Assembly: GCA_900315105.1 (NCBI GenBank)
Contig: OMXX01000008.1
Span: 2,466-66,465 of the forward strand
Reading direction: 5' to 3'
DNA from: an uncultured Prevotellaceae bacterium
Lineage (GTDB): Bacteria > Bacteroidota > Bacteroidia > Bacteroidales > Bacteroidaceae
Length of the DNA: 64,000 nucleotides
This document shows, in pieces, positions 46,066 to 55,067 of the stretch (position 1 is the stretch's first letter; every line of letters starts with the position of its first letter). The translations under genes were made by a program, and so were the position numbers. Under the pieces are notes generated by a model. That model was given only the letters and a program-made list of their open reading frames with translations, did not search any database and had not been told where the DNA came from.

Positions 46066-47850
46066 TTAATTGCCACAAAACCTATCCCATTCCGTCTGGA
46101 AGCCATTGAACACATTGATATCGACCTCTGTGTTTATGCCCTTGACACGACCGTCTGGACACAACTGCCAATATACAAGGTTCACATTCGGGCGGTACAT
46201 ACCATAACGGGCTATCCACACGTTGTAATTCTTCATCAGGTCGGGCGCTGCTGGAAGGTGTCTGTCCACAAACTTCTGACTAACGTAGAGAATAGGCTTC
46301 ACACCGTATGCCTGCTCTACCATATTCAGCCACTTGCGTATATGGGCGAACATCGCCTTTGTACCACCCATCTGCCTTATCTGTCCAGCTGTCGGCTCAA
46401 CATCGAGCACAGGAGGGAAGTCACCATACTGATAACGCGAGTTCCTGAGGAAGAACATAGCCTGCTCTGCGCCTGTGGTCTTGGTAGAGAAGAAATGATA
46501 TGTCCCCACCTTATATCCGTGGCTACGAGCAGCCTTGTAGTCTGCGTAATAGTAGTTATTCTTGATGCTCTTACCCTCGGTTGACTTGATATAGATGAAT
46601 GAAATCTTATAGTTCACATCACCTGATATCGTCTTCTTGCTGATATTGCCGAGGTGGGTTATCTTCAGGTCGTTCCAGTTGATGCCGAACTTCTGCACCT
46701 TGTTCCGCACACGCAGCACCTTCTTTCCCTTACGGTTACGCACCCATTTCTTCACCTTCGTTATCTTCTCATGCTGATAACGCGAGATATCGATGCCATA
46801 GATACGCTCTTCGGTATAGGTAATGAGTTCTCCCAGATAACCGCCGTCTTTCCACTCACCTATGCGCATTCGCATACCAGGCGTGAGTGCCAGACCAAAA
46901 CCTGAACGTAATCCATGAAGCCAATTACCCTCGTAGTAACCGCCATCATTTTTATAGAGCTTTCCATAACCATGATAGTGGCCTGCGGAATCAACACTAC
47001 CGATATAGGTTCCGAGAGAGTCAATCCTCACATGACTTGGCAATACCATTCTCGGAGCCGGACGCTTTGCGAGATGCTGCTTTATCATGTCGGTGCAGAA
47101 AGTATTCAGACTGGTAGAGAGATAGTATGGCTTTCTGCTGTCCTTTGTACGGATTATCACCATACCGTTCTTCTCCTTCACCATTTCACACTCCACACGA
47201 ACAGGGCGTGCAGAGGCTTCCTCGGATTCTTTTATCCATGCGTAGTAACGTGAACATAGTTCTAGACGCAGCGGAGCCTTATTATCAATCTTCGCAAGAG
47301 CCTTTGCAACCCCATTGAGCGAATCCTTTGAGTGATGCATATATTCACTTGCACGAGTAACAACGTCAAAGCCGTCCTCAGTCACATTATGTGTGCGGAT
47401 GTAATAATCCGCATGTTCCTCCTGCTCTTCTATGTTTACAAGGAGTCTCTTTACCGACGCCTTCTGACGGGCTACGATTTTATGCAACTGCTCACTACTT
47501 GCCTTACAAAACGAGACAGTATCAGCCTTCATCACCATCAGTCTGCCCTTGCATGAGGGTATCACAGGAAGCCAATTCACCCATTGGCCGGGAATGGAAT
47601 ATGTGACGGTCGTTACATTTGAATGGCTGTCCGGTCTGCCTCCCACGAAAAGCGTATCGCCCTGAATATCGCGAAAGGACATCAACGTATCATTACCCGA
47701 CATCAATAGAAAACAATCCTCGCGCTCTACCTTCGCATCTGACATTGCTATCTCTTCAGGAGACACACTACGTGACTGCCAAAGGAATACTACAATAATG
47801 ATGCAGAGTATGACTGCAGGAAATATACTATACTTAATTACCTTTTTCAT
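46066..47850 (-). CDS. GH25 lysozyme-like protein with MORN-type repeats
   Basis: 594 aa. There is one N-terminal membrane segment (IFPAVILCIIIVVFLW). A large region of unknown fold (about 30-285) precedes MORN-like repeats (about 290-350, YHGYGKLYKNDGGYYEGNWL). The GH25 domain (about 365-594) has the catalytic acid in YGIDISRYQH, FIYIKSTEG, HGYKVGTYHFFS and the second acid in PPVLDVEPT. GH25 enzymes cleave the MurNAc-GlcNAc bond of peptidoglycan. The anchor suggests activity in the periplasm. It is divergent from the yifB-type gene with a shared intergenic promoter region. Confidence 0.9.
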   Translation of the reverse strand: MKKVIKYSIFPAVILCIIIVVFLWQSRSVSPEEIAMSDAKVEREDCFLLMSGNDTLMSFRDIQGDTLFVGGRPDSHSNVTTVTYSIPGQWVNWLPVIPSCKGRLMVMKADTVSFCKASSEQLHKIVARQKASVKRLLVNIEEQEEHADYYIRTHNVTEDGFDVVTRASEYMHHSKDSLNGVAKALAKIDNKAPLRLELCSRYYAWIKESEEASARPVRVECEMVKEKNGMVIIRTKDSRKPYYLSTSLNTFCTDMIKQHLAKRPAPRMVLPSHVRIDSLGTYIGSVDSAGHYHGYGKLYKNDGGYYEGNWLHGLRSGFGLALTPGMRMRIGEWKDGGYLGELITYTEERIYGIDISRYQHEKITKVKKWVRNRKGKKVLRVRNKVQKFGINWNDLKITHLGNISKKTISGDVNYKISFIYIKSTEGKSIKNNYYYADYKAARSHGYKVGTYHFFSTKTTGAEQAMFFLRNSRYQYGDFPPVLDVEPTAGQIRQMGGTKAMFAHIRKWLNMVEQAYGVKPILYVSQKFVDRHLPAAPDLMKNYNVWIARYGMYRPNVNLVYWQLCPDGRVKGINTEVDINVFNGFQTEWDRFCGN

Positions 47851-47860
47851 TATTAGAGAG

Positions 47861-47929
47861 CAAAATTACACATTTTTTTTTTCATAAATGCAAGTTGTTG
47901 ATATTTTTTTATATCTTTGCATCAAAATA
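47861..47929. promoter_or_regulatory. Divergent promoters of the GH25 gene and the YifB-type gene
   Basis: Minus strand: TAATTTTG (47868-47861) with CTTG (47894-47891) 22 nt upstream. Plus strand: GTTG (47897-47900), 21 nt, TATCTTTG (47922-47929), which is 9 nt before the ATG at 47939. The two -33 boxes lie 2 nt apart, so polymerases probably compete for the region. Confidence 0.6.
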
Positions 47930-47938
47930 TTTAATCTT

Positions 47939-49498
47939 ATGCTTGTAAAAACATATTGTGCAGCAATAAACGGCTTGGAAGTTACCACAGTCACGGTAGA
48001 GGTGAGCGTAGAAGCAGGACAATGCCTGTACCTCTCCGGATTGGGCGATGAAGCTGTGCGCGAGAGTCAGAGTAGAATCAGAACCGCATATCTGTATAGT
48101 GGATATAAATTCCCGAATAAGTCTATTACCATAAACCTTGCACCAGCAGATTTGCGCAAAGAAGGTACGTCTTTCGACCTGCCTATTGCCATCGGCATAC
48201 TTGCAGCTAACGAGGATATGCCCAAGGAACTATTGGACAAATACCTATTGATTGGCGAGCTTGGTCTTGACGGCACTCTCCAACCAATACGCGGTGCCCT
48301 GCCTATCGCCATCAAGGCGAGGAAGGACGGATATAAGGGAATGATCCTTCCTCGTGGAAATGCACGTGAGGCCGCTGTGGTTAACAATCTTGAAATCTAT
48401 GGCATGGACACTCTGGCTGATGTTGTGCAATTCCTGTCTGGACAGAGTGAGGTAAAGCCATTGGAATACGACACACGAAAGGTGTTCTACGAACAACAGG
48501 CAAGCAGTAGCGAACTTGATTTCGCCGACGTAAAGGGACAGGATTCCGTGAAACGTGCAATGGAAGTAGCGGCTGCCGGTGGTCATAACATGATAATGAT
48601 TGGTCCTCCAGGCTCAGGCAAGTCCATGATGGCAAAACGGTTGCCAAGCATCCTCCCTCCCCTATCCCTCTCTGAAAGTCTTGAAACAACTCAGATTCAT
48701 AGTATCGCAGGCAAGTTAAGCGGAGGCAAGGACGGCAGAGGAGCTACCCTTATCTCCCAACGCCCTTTCAGAAGTCCTCACCACACCATCTCACAGGCAG
48801 CTCTTGTCGGCGGTGGTCCCAAGGCTCTGCCAGGCGAGATTTCCCTCGCCCACAATGGTGTGCTCTTCTGTGATGAGTTACCGGAATTCAACAAAAGCAC
48901 CCTTGAAGTTCTCCGTCAGCCATTAGAGGATAGGACTATCACTATCTCTCGTGCAAAATACACAATAGAATACCCGTGTTCTTTCATGTTCGTTGCTAGT
49001 GCCAATCCTTGTCCGTGTGGCTACTATGGCGACCCGACCCACCATTGTGTCTGTACTCCCAATCAGATACAGAAATATATGAATAAGATTTCAGGTCCGT
49101 TGCTCGACCGTATTGATATCCAGATAGATATCGTGGCTGTTCCTTTCTCTGAGCTCTCAAAAACTGCCCAAGGAGAATCATCAGAAGAAATCCGCAAACG
49201 TGTCATTGCTGCCCGTCAGATTCAGACAGAGCGTTTCAAGAAGGAAAAGGGCATCCATTGCAATGCACAGATGACCGACAGGATGCTGCGCAAGTATTGT
49301 GCCATTGACGAGCAGACCACCACCCTCCTCCATAATGCGATGGAGCGTCTGCATCTCTCTGCAAGAGCATATTCTCGCATCCTGAAAGTTGCAAGAACTA
49401 TTGCAGACCTCGACGGCTCAGAGAATATCCAGATGCCACACATAGCCGAGGCTATAGGCTATAGGCAGTTGGATAGAGGTGATTGGGCAGAAAGATAA
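47939..49498 (+). CDS. YifB-family Mg-chelatase-like AAA+ ATPase (ComM-type)
   Basis: 519 aa from ATG 47939; a longer in-frame reading from 47888 would cross the -7 box and is rejected. The N-terminal ChlI-type domain (about 1-165, [20 protein letters not shown]) is followed by the AAA+ core with Walker [29 protein letters not shown] (Walker B), and a C-terminal lid. A zinc-like cluster, [17 protein letters not shown], is present. Homologues (ComM/YifB) act in branch migration during natural transformation. Here the role is inferred from the family. Confidence 0.92.
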   Translation: MLVKTYCAAINGLEVTTVTVEVSVEAGQCLYLSGLGDEAVRESQSRIRTAYLYSGYKFPNKSITINLAPADLRKEGTSFDLPIAIGILAANEDMPKELLDKYLLIGELGLDGTLQPIRGALPIAIKARKDGYKGMILPRGNAREAAVVNNLEIYGMDTLADVVQFLSGQSEVKPLEYDTRKVFYEQQASSSELDFADVKGQDSVKRAMEVAAAGGHNMIMIGPPGSGKSMMAKRLPSILPPLSLSESLETTQIHSIAGKLSGGKDGRGATLISQRPFRSPHHTISQAALVGGGPKALPGEISLAHNGVLFCDELPEFNKSTLEVLRQPLEDRTITISRAKYTIEYPCSFMFVASANPCPCGYYGDPTHHCVCTPNQIQKYMNKISGPLLDRIDIQIDIVAVPFSELSKTAQGESSEEIRKRVIAARQIQTERFKKEKGIHCNAQMTDRMLRKYCAIDEQTTTLLHNAMERLHLSARAYSRILKVARTIADLDGSENIQMPHIAEAIGYRQLDRGDWAER

Positions 49499-49530
49499 AT
49501 AAAATTGTATAACAGACAAACTGTATAATT

Positions 49531-50094
49531 ATGAACTATTTGATTATTTTAGCAGTATTAGCTATCGCATTTGTGTTTCTGTATTTTAAAAATAAATCTG
49601 CCATAACAATGGATAGTATCCAAGACGATACGGCAAAAGGCAAACGTATTATCATGGCAACGCAGATGAATGAAAATGAAGTTGAAAATGCGATAAATGG
49701 CTTTATCAAACAATATGAAGACAATGGAGATAAGGTAGATAGACCTCAAGTTAGGCAACAGGAAGGAGATGTGTTTATTATATACCTGCCAGACACCACC
49801 CCTTACGACCTGTTTTGTTATTGGGTAAATTATATGGTCTATTCAGATAAAGGAAAGAAATATAACAACAACATAACAGGATGGTATGAAGTATCGGCTA
49901 ATGCCAAGCTTTTTCCAAACCAAATATTGATGGTATATGTTCCCGAAAGTGATACAGAATATGATAATGTGTATTTCACGACCAAGGACAATTTCTGTTA
50001 TAAACAGGAATTTGCAGGCGGTACATCCATAAAACCGCAAAAAAATGTTTATAGGAAATATTCTGATATTCCGTCAAATATAACATCATTTTAA
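49531..50094 (+). CDS. Membrane-anchored protein of unknown function, 187 aa
   Basis: An N-terminal membrane segment (YLIILAVLAIAFVFLYF) is followed by a soluble domain rich in Tyr, Asn and Asp (NGFIKQYEDNGDKVDRPQVR, then DLFCYWVNYMVYS). I do not recognise the family. It is AT-rich compared with the YifB-type gene 32 nt upstream and may be read from the same transcript. No promoter of its own is visible. Confidence 0.7.
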   Translation: MNYLIILAVLAIAFVFLYFKNKSAITMDSIQDDTAKGKRIIMATQMNENEVENAINGFIKQYEDNGDKVDRPQVRQQEGDVFIIYLPDTTPYDLFCYWVNYMVYSDKGKKYNNNITGWYEVSANAKLFPNQILMVYVPESDTEYDNVYFTTKDNFCYKQEFAGGTSIKPQKNVYRKYSDIPSNITSF

Positions 50095-50142
50095 TTCCCA
50101 TCCAACTCCTATATAGATTCAATAAATAAAAAATCAAACGTA

Positions 50143-50835
50143 ATGAAACACCTGTATGCTATAATCCTAATGTTGTTAATATCAACAAATATCATTGCCC
50201 AAGAAAGGGAAATTCTTCCTGTTGACTGGAAACAAATAAAAGAAGAAGTCAATAAAAATCCCCAAAAAGTAAAAGATTTGGTTGCCAGACTATCTGCTAC
50301 CAAACTTGACACGACCTTGACCTATCAAGATAGAATCCTAGCTTTTTATGGTCAGTCTTTCCTGACAAACGATGAAGAAGAAAAACTGAAAAAACAAATG
50401 TACAATCAGAAAGACAAAGGACTTATCAAATCAAGCCTTGAAACTGCAAAGAAAATACTCGAAATAAACCCTCTTAACTTAGAAGCATTAAATCATGCAG
50501 GCCAAATACTATATGCTATGGCTAGTGATTCCACGTCAAATAGTGGCATAACAAAGGAGGATGCAAAATCATATTTTAATAGGGCAATGAGGATATTTAA
50601 TACAATAGCCATGACTGGAGACGGCTCGGCTAAACACCCATTCTACGTCACAAAGGTAAGTGACGAATATTGTTTTATGCGATTCTTTTTGGATTTATGG
50701 GAATATAAAATGCAAGCTGCAACATCAAATTGTGATGTCATCACCTTGAATAAAACAAGCAAATACTACGATAAATCTCAGATTTATTTTGAGATTACAC
50801 GTGTCTATGAATTAGAACGTATGATGTTCCAATAA
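50143..50835 (+). CDS. Secreted DUF4919-like protein
   Basis: 230 aa with a signal peptide (LYAIILMLLISTNIIAQ). The soluble part has TTLTYQDRILAFYGQSF and a TPR-like helical stretch (AKKILEINPLNLEALNHAGQ), matching my memory of DUF4919 proteins of Bacteroidetes. No function is established for them. It lies 48 nt after the 187-aa gene and has a similar AT-rich composition; the two look like one unit. Confidence 0.7.
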   Translation: MKHLYAIILMLLISTNIIAQEREILPVDWKQIKEEVNKNPQKVKDLVARLSATKLDTTLTYQDRILAFYGQSFLTNDEEEKLKKQMYNQKDKGLIKSSLETAKKILEINPLNLEALNHAGQILYAMASDSTSNSGITKEDAKSYFNRAMRIFNTIAMTGDGSAKHPFYVTKVSDEYCFMRFFLDLWEYKMQAATSNCDVITLNKTSKYYDKSQIYFEITRVYELERMMFQ

Positions 50836-50837
50836 TT

Positions 50838-50960
50838 CCGTAGTAACTCCTATGTAAGTCCGTACCAAAGTCGGTGTAAGTCCCATTTCCCTCCCAATCA
50901 TAGGAACGGATTTAGAACGGATTTAGAGCGAAGGAGAAACGGACTTAAATCTATGAGGGT
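50838..50960. repeat. AAGTCCG / CGGATTTAG tract
   Basis: It contains TCCGTAGTAACTCCTATGTA, AAGTCCGTACCAAAGTCGGT, GTAAGTCCC, ACGGATTTAGAACGGATTTA, AGCGAAGGAG and AACGGACTTA. The words AAGTCCG and CGGATTTA/CGGACTTA are shared with 7641-7745. It abuts the GGTGACGAGTG island. Confidence 0.65.
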
Positions 50961-50999
50961 ATGAAACTGCAATGTAGAGATTGCAATTTTACATTCAAA

Positions 51000-51340
51000 A
51001 AAAGAGTTTTCAAAAAACTCATCACTCGTCACCCGTAACGCTGTAATTTATTGTGACATTGAGGATTACAGCGTTGATTCACCCTATACCACTCGTCACC
51101 TCACTCGTCACCCAAATAAAGGTATCTTGCTGATAATAAATATATTAGGTGCGCAATTTACCCTCTCCCCACTCGTCACCCTGAAAAAGGTGACGAGTGA
51201 ATCAGTCTTATAACTTGTTGTATATCAGAATGATATGCCATGTGAGGGTGACGAGTGGGTGACGAGTGAATCAAAATGAATCACCGCTGTAACCTTTTAG
51301 ATCTCAAAGCGATACAGCGTTTCGGGTGACGAGTTGCCGA
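51000..51340. repeat. Word island: GGTGACGAGTG palindrome
   Basis: CACTCGTCACC occurs at 51023, 51090, 51102 and 51170. The inverse GGTGACGAGTG occurs at 51189, 51247 and 51258, and GGTGACGAGTT at 51325. All left-half copies point one way and all right-half copies the other. A second word, GCTGTAA/TTACAGC, is nested inside in the same manner. With the preceding tract it fills the 50836-51366 gap. No gene is seen. Confidence 0.9.
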
Positions 51341-51366
51341 GTAGTGTAAAAATTCTTTTTTCTTAA

Positions 51367-52155
51367 TTACGGAACGTAAGAGCGAGTGATGCTTGTGATA
51401 ACTCCATTTTCAATCTTTACTAGGGTACCACAACAGATAAAATCTACCATAAATTCTCGGCTCTCCATATATTGCAGATGATTGACGCGGACAGTATCGT
51501 ATTGATTAATATCCTCGCCATCCCGATAGTTAAAGAAAACGAAATCTTTACTCAAAGGCAAGGTTATCTCACCCATCTTATGAAAAACAGAGAAAGGACT
51601 TGGGTCATCTACAGAACGGTATTCTCCATTATATTTTTTCTCAAGGAGAGCACCATATTCATAATGTCCACCATTAGCACGCTTAATACTGTCTATTCGC
51701 TGACGTTCTTTCTTCTCCTCTTCCCTTGTATGGCATGTTTTGCCCGTAGGTCCGTCATTGATAACCATAAGACTATCTTGCCACTCTATCTTTTCCACTA
51801 CTATTGTCCTATCGTTGAAAATGATAGTATCACCAGCACGCATCTTGTCAACGGCTTTTCTATCATATAAGTCCTCGTAAAAAACGGTCATGGTGAGAGT
51901 GCGCTTGTCCCAGTCAAAATCGGAAAGCTCGAATGACGCAGGCACAACCACGTTCTTTAGCGAATTGAGAGAATAGCTTGGTTTCTTTGGCATAATGGTA
52001 AAATGACCATCGGCAGAAACCTTTACAGAAACGTTGGAAGTAACCTCGATGCTGTCCGTCGCATTAGTAATAGCAGAATTGCCGTTGCCTGTGCAGCTGC
52101 CTAATGTAAGTGCAAAAACTGATAGTGTTATTGCAGATAACAGATTCCTGTTCAT
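51367..52155 (-). CDS. Lipoprotein of unknown function
   Basis: 262 aa from ATG 52155; the in-frame upstream extension lies in the 5' leader. The lipoprotein signal ends in a lipobox, LTLGSC, with Cys near residue 21. A soluble beta-rich domain follows (FTIMPKKPSYSLNSLKNVVV, TMTVFYEDLYDRKAVDKMRA). The C-terminal part repeats DEDINQYDTVR-like acidic strands. The family is not recognised. It has its own promoter and no close partner. Confidence 0.75.
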   Translation of the reverse strand: MNRNLLSAITLSVFALTLGSCTGNGNSAITNATDSIEVTSNVSVKVSADGHFTIMPKKPSYSLNSLKNVVVPASFELSDFDWDKRTLTMTVFYEDLYDRKAVDKMRAGDTIIFNDRTIVVEKIEWQDSLMVINDGPTGKTCHTREEEKKERQRIDSIKRANGGHYEYGALLEKKYNGEYRSVDDPSPFSVFHKMGEITLPLSKDFVFFNYRDGEDINQYDTVRVNHLQYMESREFMVDFICCGTLVKIENGVITSITRSYVP

Positions 52156-52203
52156 CGTCTTTAAATTTCTATAAAATAATAATTTAGAATATTTAATCGC
52201 GTG

Positions 52204-52235
52204 CAAATATAGATATTAATCTTGGATAATACAAG
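52204..52235 (-). promoter_or_regulatory. Promoter of the lipoprotein gene
   Basis: On the minus strand CTTG (52235-52232), 20 nt, TATATTTG (52211-52204), about 48 nt before the ATG at 52155. Confidence 0.7.
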
Positions 52236-52262
52236 AATTTGGCAGAAAATCTGTTAGGCTAA

Positions 52263-54614
52263 CTATAAATTACCTGCCAGAGCCTTCATCAGTTCTGCCA
52301 CATCAATAGGCTTGGCTATATGGGCATTCATTCCACAGCGGAAGGCCTGAATCTTGTCTTCTGCAAAAGCATTAGCGGTCATGGCAAGGATAGGGATATT
52401 AGCCTTTTCGTAGTCATGAAGGGCACGGATGGCTCGTGTAGCCTCATATCCGTCCATTATCGGCATCTGGATATCCATGAGGATGATGTTATAATAGTCG
52501 GCCGGAGCACTATCGAGCTTATCCAGACATTCCTGTCCGTTGTAGGCGTGCTCTACAATAAATCCCATCTCTTTTAGCATCTCAATGGCAATCTCTGCAT
52601 TAAGTTCGTTATCTTCCACAAGTAGGATGCGCTTGCCATGAAATAGGGAAGGATCAACCTCCACGCCCTTGTGAGAGACCATAGCGCAAGTGTCAGCTAT
52701 ACGATGCGGGATAGTAACGGTGACTTTGGTTCCAACACCAAGTTCCGATTCAACCTCGATAGTGCCATCCATAATCTCGACCAGTCGCTTAACGATAGGC
52801 ATTCCAAGTCCGGTGCCTTCCACCTTGCCCTGTGTGGTGTTATGCTCGCGCGAAAACTCCTCAAAGAGATGTGGCAGATATTCCTTGCTCATACCAATTC
52901 CGTTATCGGTAATGACTGTTCGGAACATGGCATAGCCCTCACGATCGGAAGGGATTTCCACGGTATTCATATCAATTTTGCCACCCTCTGGGGTATATTT
53001 ATACGCATTGGATACAATATTCAGGAATATCTCGCGAAGCTTTGTCGGGTCGCAGAACACGTTCTTGTGCATCACATTGATGGAACGAGAGAAATGAAGT
53101 CCTTTCTGGCTCATCATATCCTCGAATATCGTGAAGAGGGAGTCGTTGAACGTCTTGGCATCCCATATGCTTTCTTCAAGTTGAACAGCTCCCTTCTCAA
53201 TTCGTGCCATCTCAAGAACGTTGTTGATGATAGACAACAGCACATGACTTGATTCGCTGATCTTGCGGATAAATTCTGAACGGCGCTCAGGATCATTCTG
53301 ATACTTGGCAAGCATATTGGTAAAGCCCATGATAGCATTCATAGGCGTGCGGATGTCGTGGCTCATATTGAAGAGGAAAGCGGTCTTAGCCTTACTTGCC
53401 GCCTCTGCCTGTTCACGAGATTCCATGAGCATCTTCTTGTCGTGCTCCTCACGTGCTATGAGCTTGTCAATACACTTACAGCCGACAACCATAGTATTAT
53501 GGTCATTAACATCCACCGGCAATACTATCGCCTCAAAATTCTCCTGACCAGCCTTATTCGGCTTTGTCTTGAAACGAATTGATGTGTTGAAATCACCACA
53601 GCAAGCGCGACGGCGAAGGTTGTCGAGATTGACTACCTTGCGAAACTCCTCACGATATTCCTCAACTACGAAAGTACCAATATAAAGCGTGAAGAAATCG
53701 TCAAAAGGAACCATGGAAGGGAAATTAAGCTTATGCGCATTCTGATTAGCATCCATCTTGTGAATACGCATAATCCCTACCTTAAGGTCCACGGAGAAGA
53801 TGGTGGAATATTCACACGCAAGCGCATTATTTAGCTTGTTGGTCATCTCCATTTCGCGCTTCAGATTTACCTCCTTGCTTATGTCGTAGTTGAAGGCGAT
53901 ACATTCCAAGTGGTTGTTTGTCGGGTTGATTACCAATCGCCCAACGAAACGCACAGGCACTATGTCTCCGTTCTGATGCCTTACCTCCGTATCAAGCGTT
54001 ATCGCCTTCTCACCTTTTTCATAGGTTTCCTGAACATAGGCATAGGAGAAGACACGTCGGAACTCCCTCTTTGCTTCAGCTGTAGTAATCTCGTCCTCTA
54101 TGGCTTGCAGAAGCATATCAGAAGAGGTGATCTCTATGCCAGGCAACACGTCTTGCTGCATATTGAGGTTGAGAAGTTTCCTGTCGTTGATATCGACATG
54201 ACAGATACCCTGAGCCATACTGATAGAGCTGACAATAGCATCAACCTCGGTCTTATATCTCTTCTCCGAACGGCGCATCTCCGTAACATCGGAAAAATAT
54301 TCCAACAATGCCTTTTTGCCTTTCCAGTCAATGAACTTGATCTTTATTGAATAGACTCCCGTACAATCTTCTACATCCTTGACAATCTGCTCACTATTGT
54401 CCATGCTATTATACGGACAGAATGAGCACGGCACATCGCTATCCATAAGGTACTTATGACATTTCTGCCCAAGATATGGGATATCGCCATGTGCAGCAGC
54501 CTTCAGCATAGGTGCATTGGCATAGAGCATGGAGTGTGTCTCCACGTCACATACCTGAATCATCTGATCCGAGTCATCAAGGATTTGTCGAAGTGCGGAA
54601 AGCTCATTATTCAT
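52263..54614 (-). CDS. Cytosolic hybrid sensor histidine kinase/response regulator
   Basis: 783 aa without membrane segments. PAS-like sensory region 1 (about 1-120) has a cysteine-containing stretch, CHKYLMDSDVPCSFCP. PAS region 2 (about 125-250, GDIVPVRFVGRLVINPTNN) and a third sensory part (about 255-390) follow. The kinase core has the acceptor in FLFNMSHDIRTPMNAIMGF, an N box IVSNAYKYTPEGG and G boxes (DNGIGMS, GTGLGMPIVKRL). The C-terminal receiver has phospho-Asp in YNIILMDIQMPIMDGYEAT. No HTH output and no phosphotransfer domain are visible, so signalling partners must be elsewhere. The Cys cluster might sense redox or metal, which is inference. Confidence 0.92.
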   Translation of the reverse strand: MNNELSALRQILDDSDQMIQVCDVETHSMLYANAPMLKAAAHGDIPYLGQKCHKYLMDSDVPCSFCPYNSMDNSEQIVKDVEDCTGVYSIKIKFIDWKGKKALLEYFSDVTEMRRSEKRYKTEVDAIVSSISMAQGICHVDINDRKLLNLNMQQDVLPGIEITSSDMLLQAIEDEITTAEAKREFRRVFSYAYVQETYEKGEKAITLDTEVRHQNGDIVPVRFVGRLVINPTNNHLECIAFNYDISKEVNLKREMEMTNKLNNALACEYSTIFSVDLKVGIMRIHKMDANQNAHKLNFPSMVPFDDFFTLYIGTFVVEEYREEFRKVVNLDNLRRRACCGDFNTSIRFKTKPNKAGQENFEAIVLPVDVNDHNTMVVGCKCIDKLIAREEHDKKMLMESREQAEAASKAKTAFLFNMSHDIRTPMNAIMGFTNMLAKYQNDPERRSEFIRKISESSHVLLSIINNVLEMARIEKGAVQLEESIWDAKTFNDSLFTIFEDMMSQKGLHFSRSINVMHKNVFCDPTKLREIFLNIVSNAYKYTPEGGKIDMNTVEIPSDREGYAMFRTVITDNGIGMSKEYLPHLFEEFSREHNTTQGKVEGTGLGMPIVKRLVEIMDGTIEVESELGVGTKVTVTIPHRIADTCAMVSHKGVEVDPSLFHGKRILLVEDNELNAEIAIEMLKEMGFIVEHAYNGQECLDKLDSAPADYYNIILMDIQMPIMDGYEATRAIRALHDYEKANIPILAMTANAFAEDKIQAFRCGMNAHIAKPIDVAELMKALAGNL

Positions 54615-54718
54615 AGCATTATAGTTTATATCAAACTTAGGTTTAGTCAGGAAAAGTGTACTCGCGAAATAGAGAAGGATAAAAGGCTTTAGTCCTTAAC
54701 TTTATTCATTATCGGTTG

Positions 54719-54750
54719 CAAATATACAATTTTTTCCTGAAACATCCAAA
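54719..54750 (-). promoter_or_regulatory. Promoter of the hybrid kinase gene
   Basis: Minus strand TTTG (54750-54747), 20 nt, TATATTTG (54726-54719): an exact consensus. The leader is about 100 nt. Confidence 0.8.
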
Positions 54751-54824
54751 CAAATTGAGTAAATTGTGAAAACATACGGCGAATATCTTAAAACACAAAT
54801 ATCCAATATAACCAAAACTTCAAG

Positions 54825-54960
54825 GATACTCCATCGTTAGTCCATCGATACTCCATCGTTCCTCCATCGAAACGATGGACCATCGATGGAGTATCGATGG
54901 AGAATCGATGGAGTATCTTAGGAGGAATAGCGGAAAAACAACGGAATTTCCTACAAGGGG
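54825..54960. repeat. Word island: TCCATCGATGG palindrome, copy 2
   Basis: The left half has ACTCCATCGTTAGTCCATCG, then ATACTCCATCG and TTCCTCCATCG. The right half has CGATGGACCATCGATGGAG repeats. The flank AGCGGAAAAACAACGGAATT then TCCTACAAGGGG is the inverse of the flank at about 24768-24800, so the two islands are homologous and in opposite orientation. It lies in the 54615-55067 gap with the kinase promoter and the terminator at 55005. Confidence 0.85.
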
Positions 54961-55000
54961 AATAGTATGTTTTGCGGTAAAAATAAAGAAAGAGAGAAAA

Positions 55001-55035
55001 GAAAAATAGGTGTGCTTGATCTGCACACCTATTTT
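55001..55035 (-). terminator. Terminator of the CoA-transferase gene
   Basis: AATAGGTGTGC (55005-55015) and GCACACCTATT (55023-55033) form a perfect 11-bp stem. On the minus strand it is followed by TTTCTTTTCTCTC, 32 nt beyond the stop at 55068. Confidence 0.85.
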
Positions 55036-55067
55036 CTGATATTATCTTTATGTCCTTTACGGGATTT

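Noticed and set aside
47888..47938. Earlier start for the YifB-type protein
   Set aside because: It would place translation across the -7 promoter box at 47922-47929. The family N-terminus starts at 47939.
51000..51340. Replication origin or iteron plasmid origin
   Set aside because: The words are iteron-like in length but are mirrored, not tandem. No replication initiator gene is nearby, and the surroundings are ordinary chromosomal genes.
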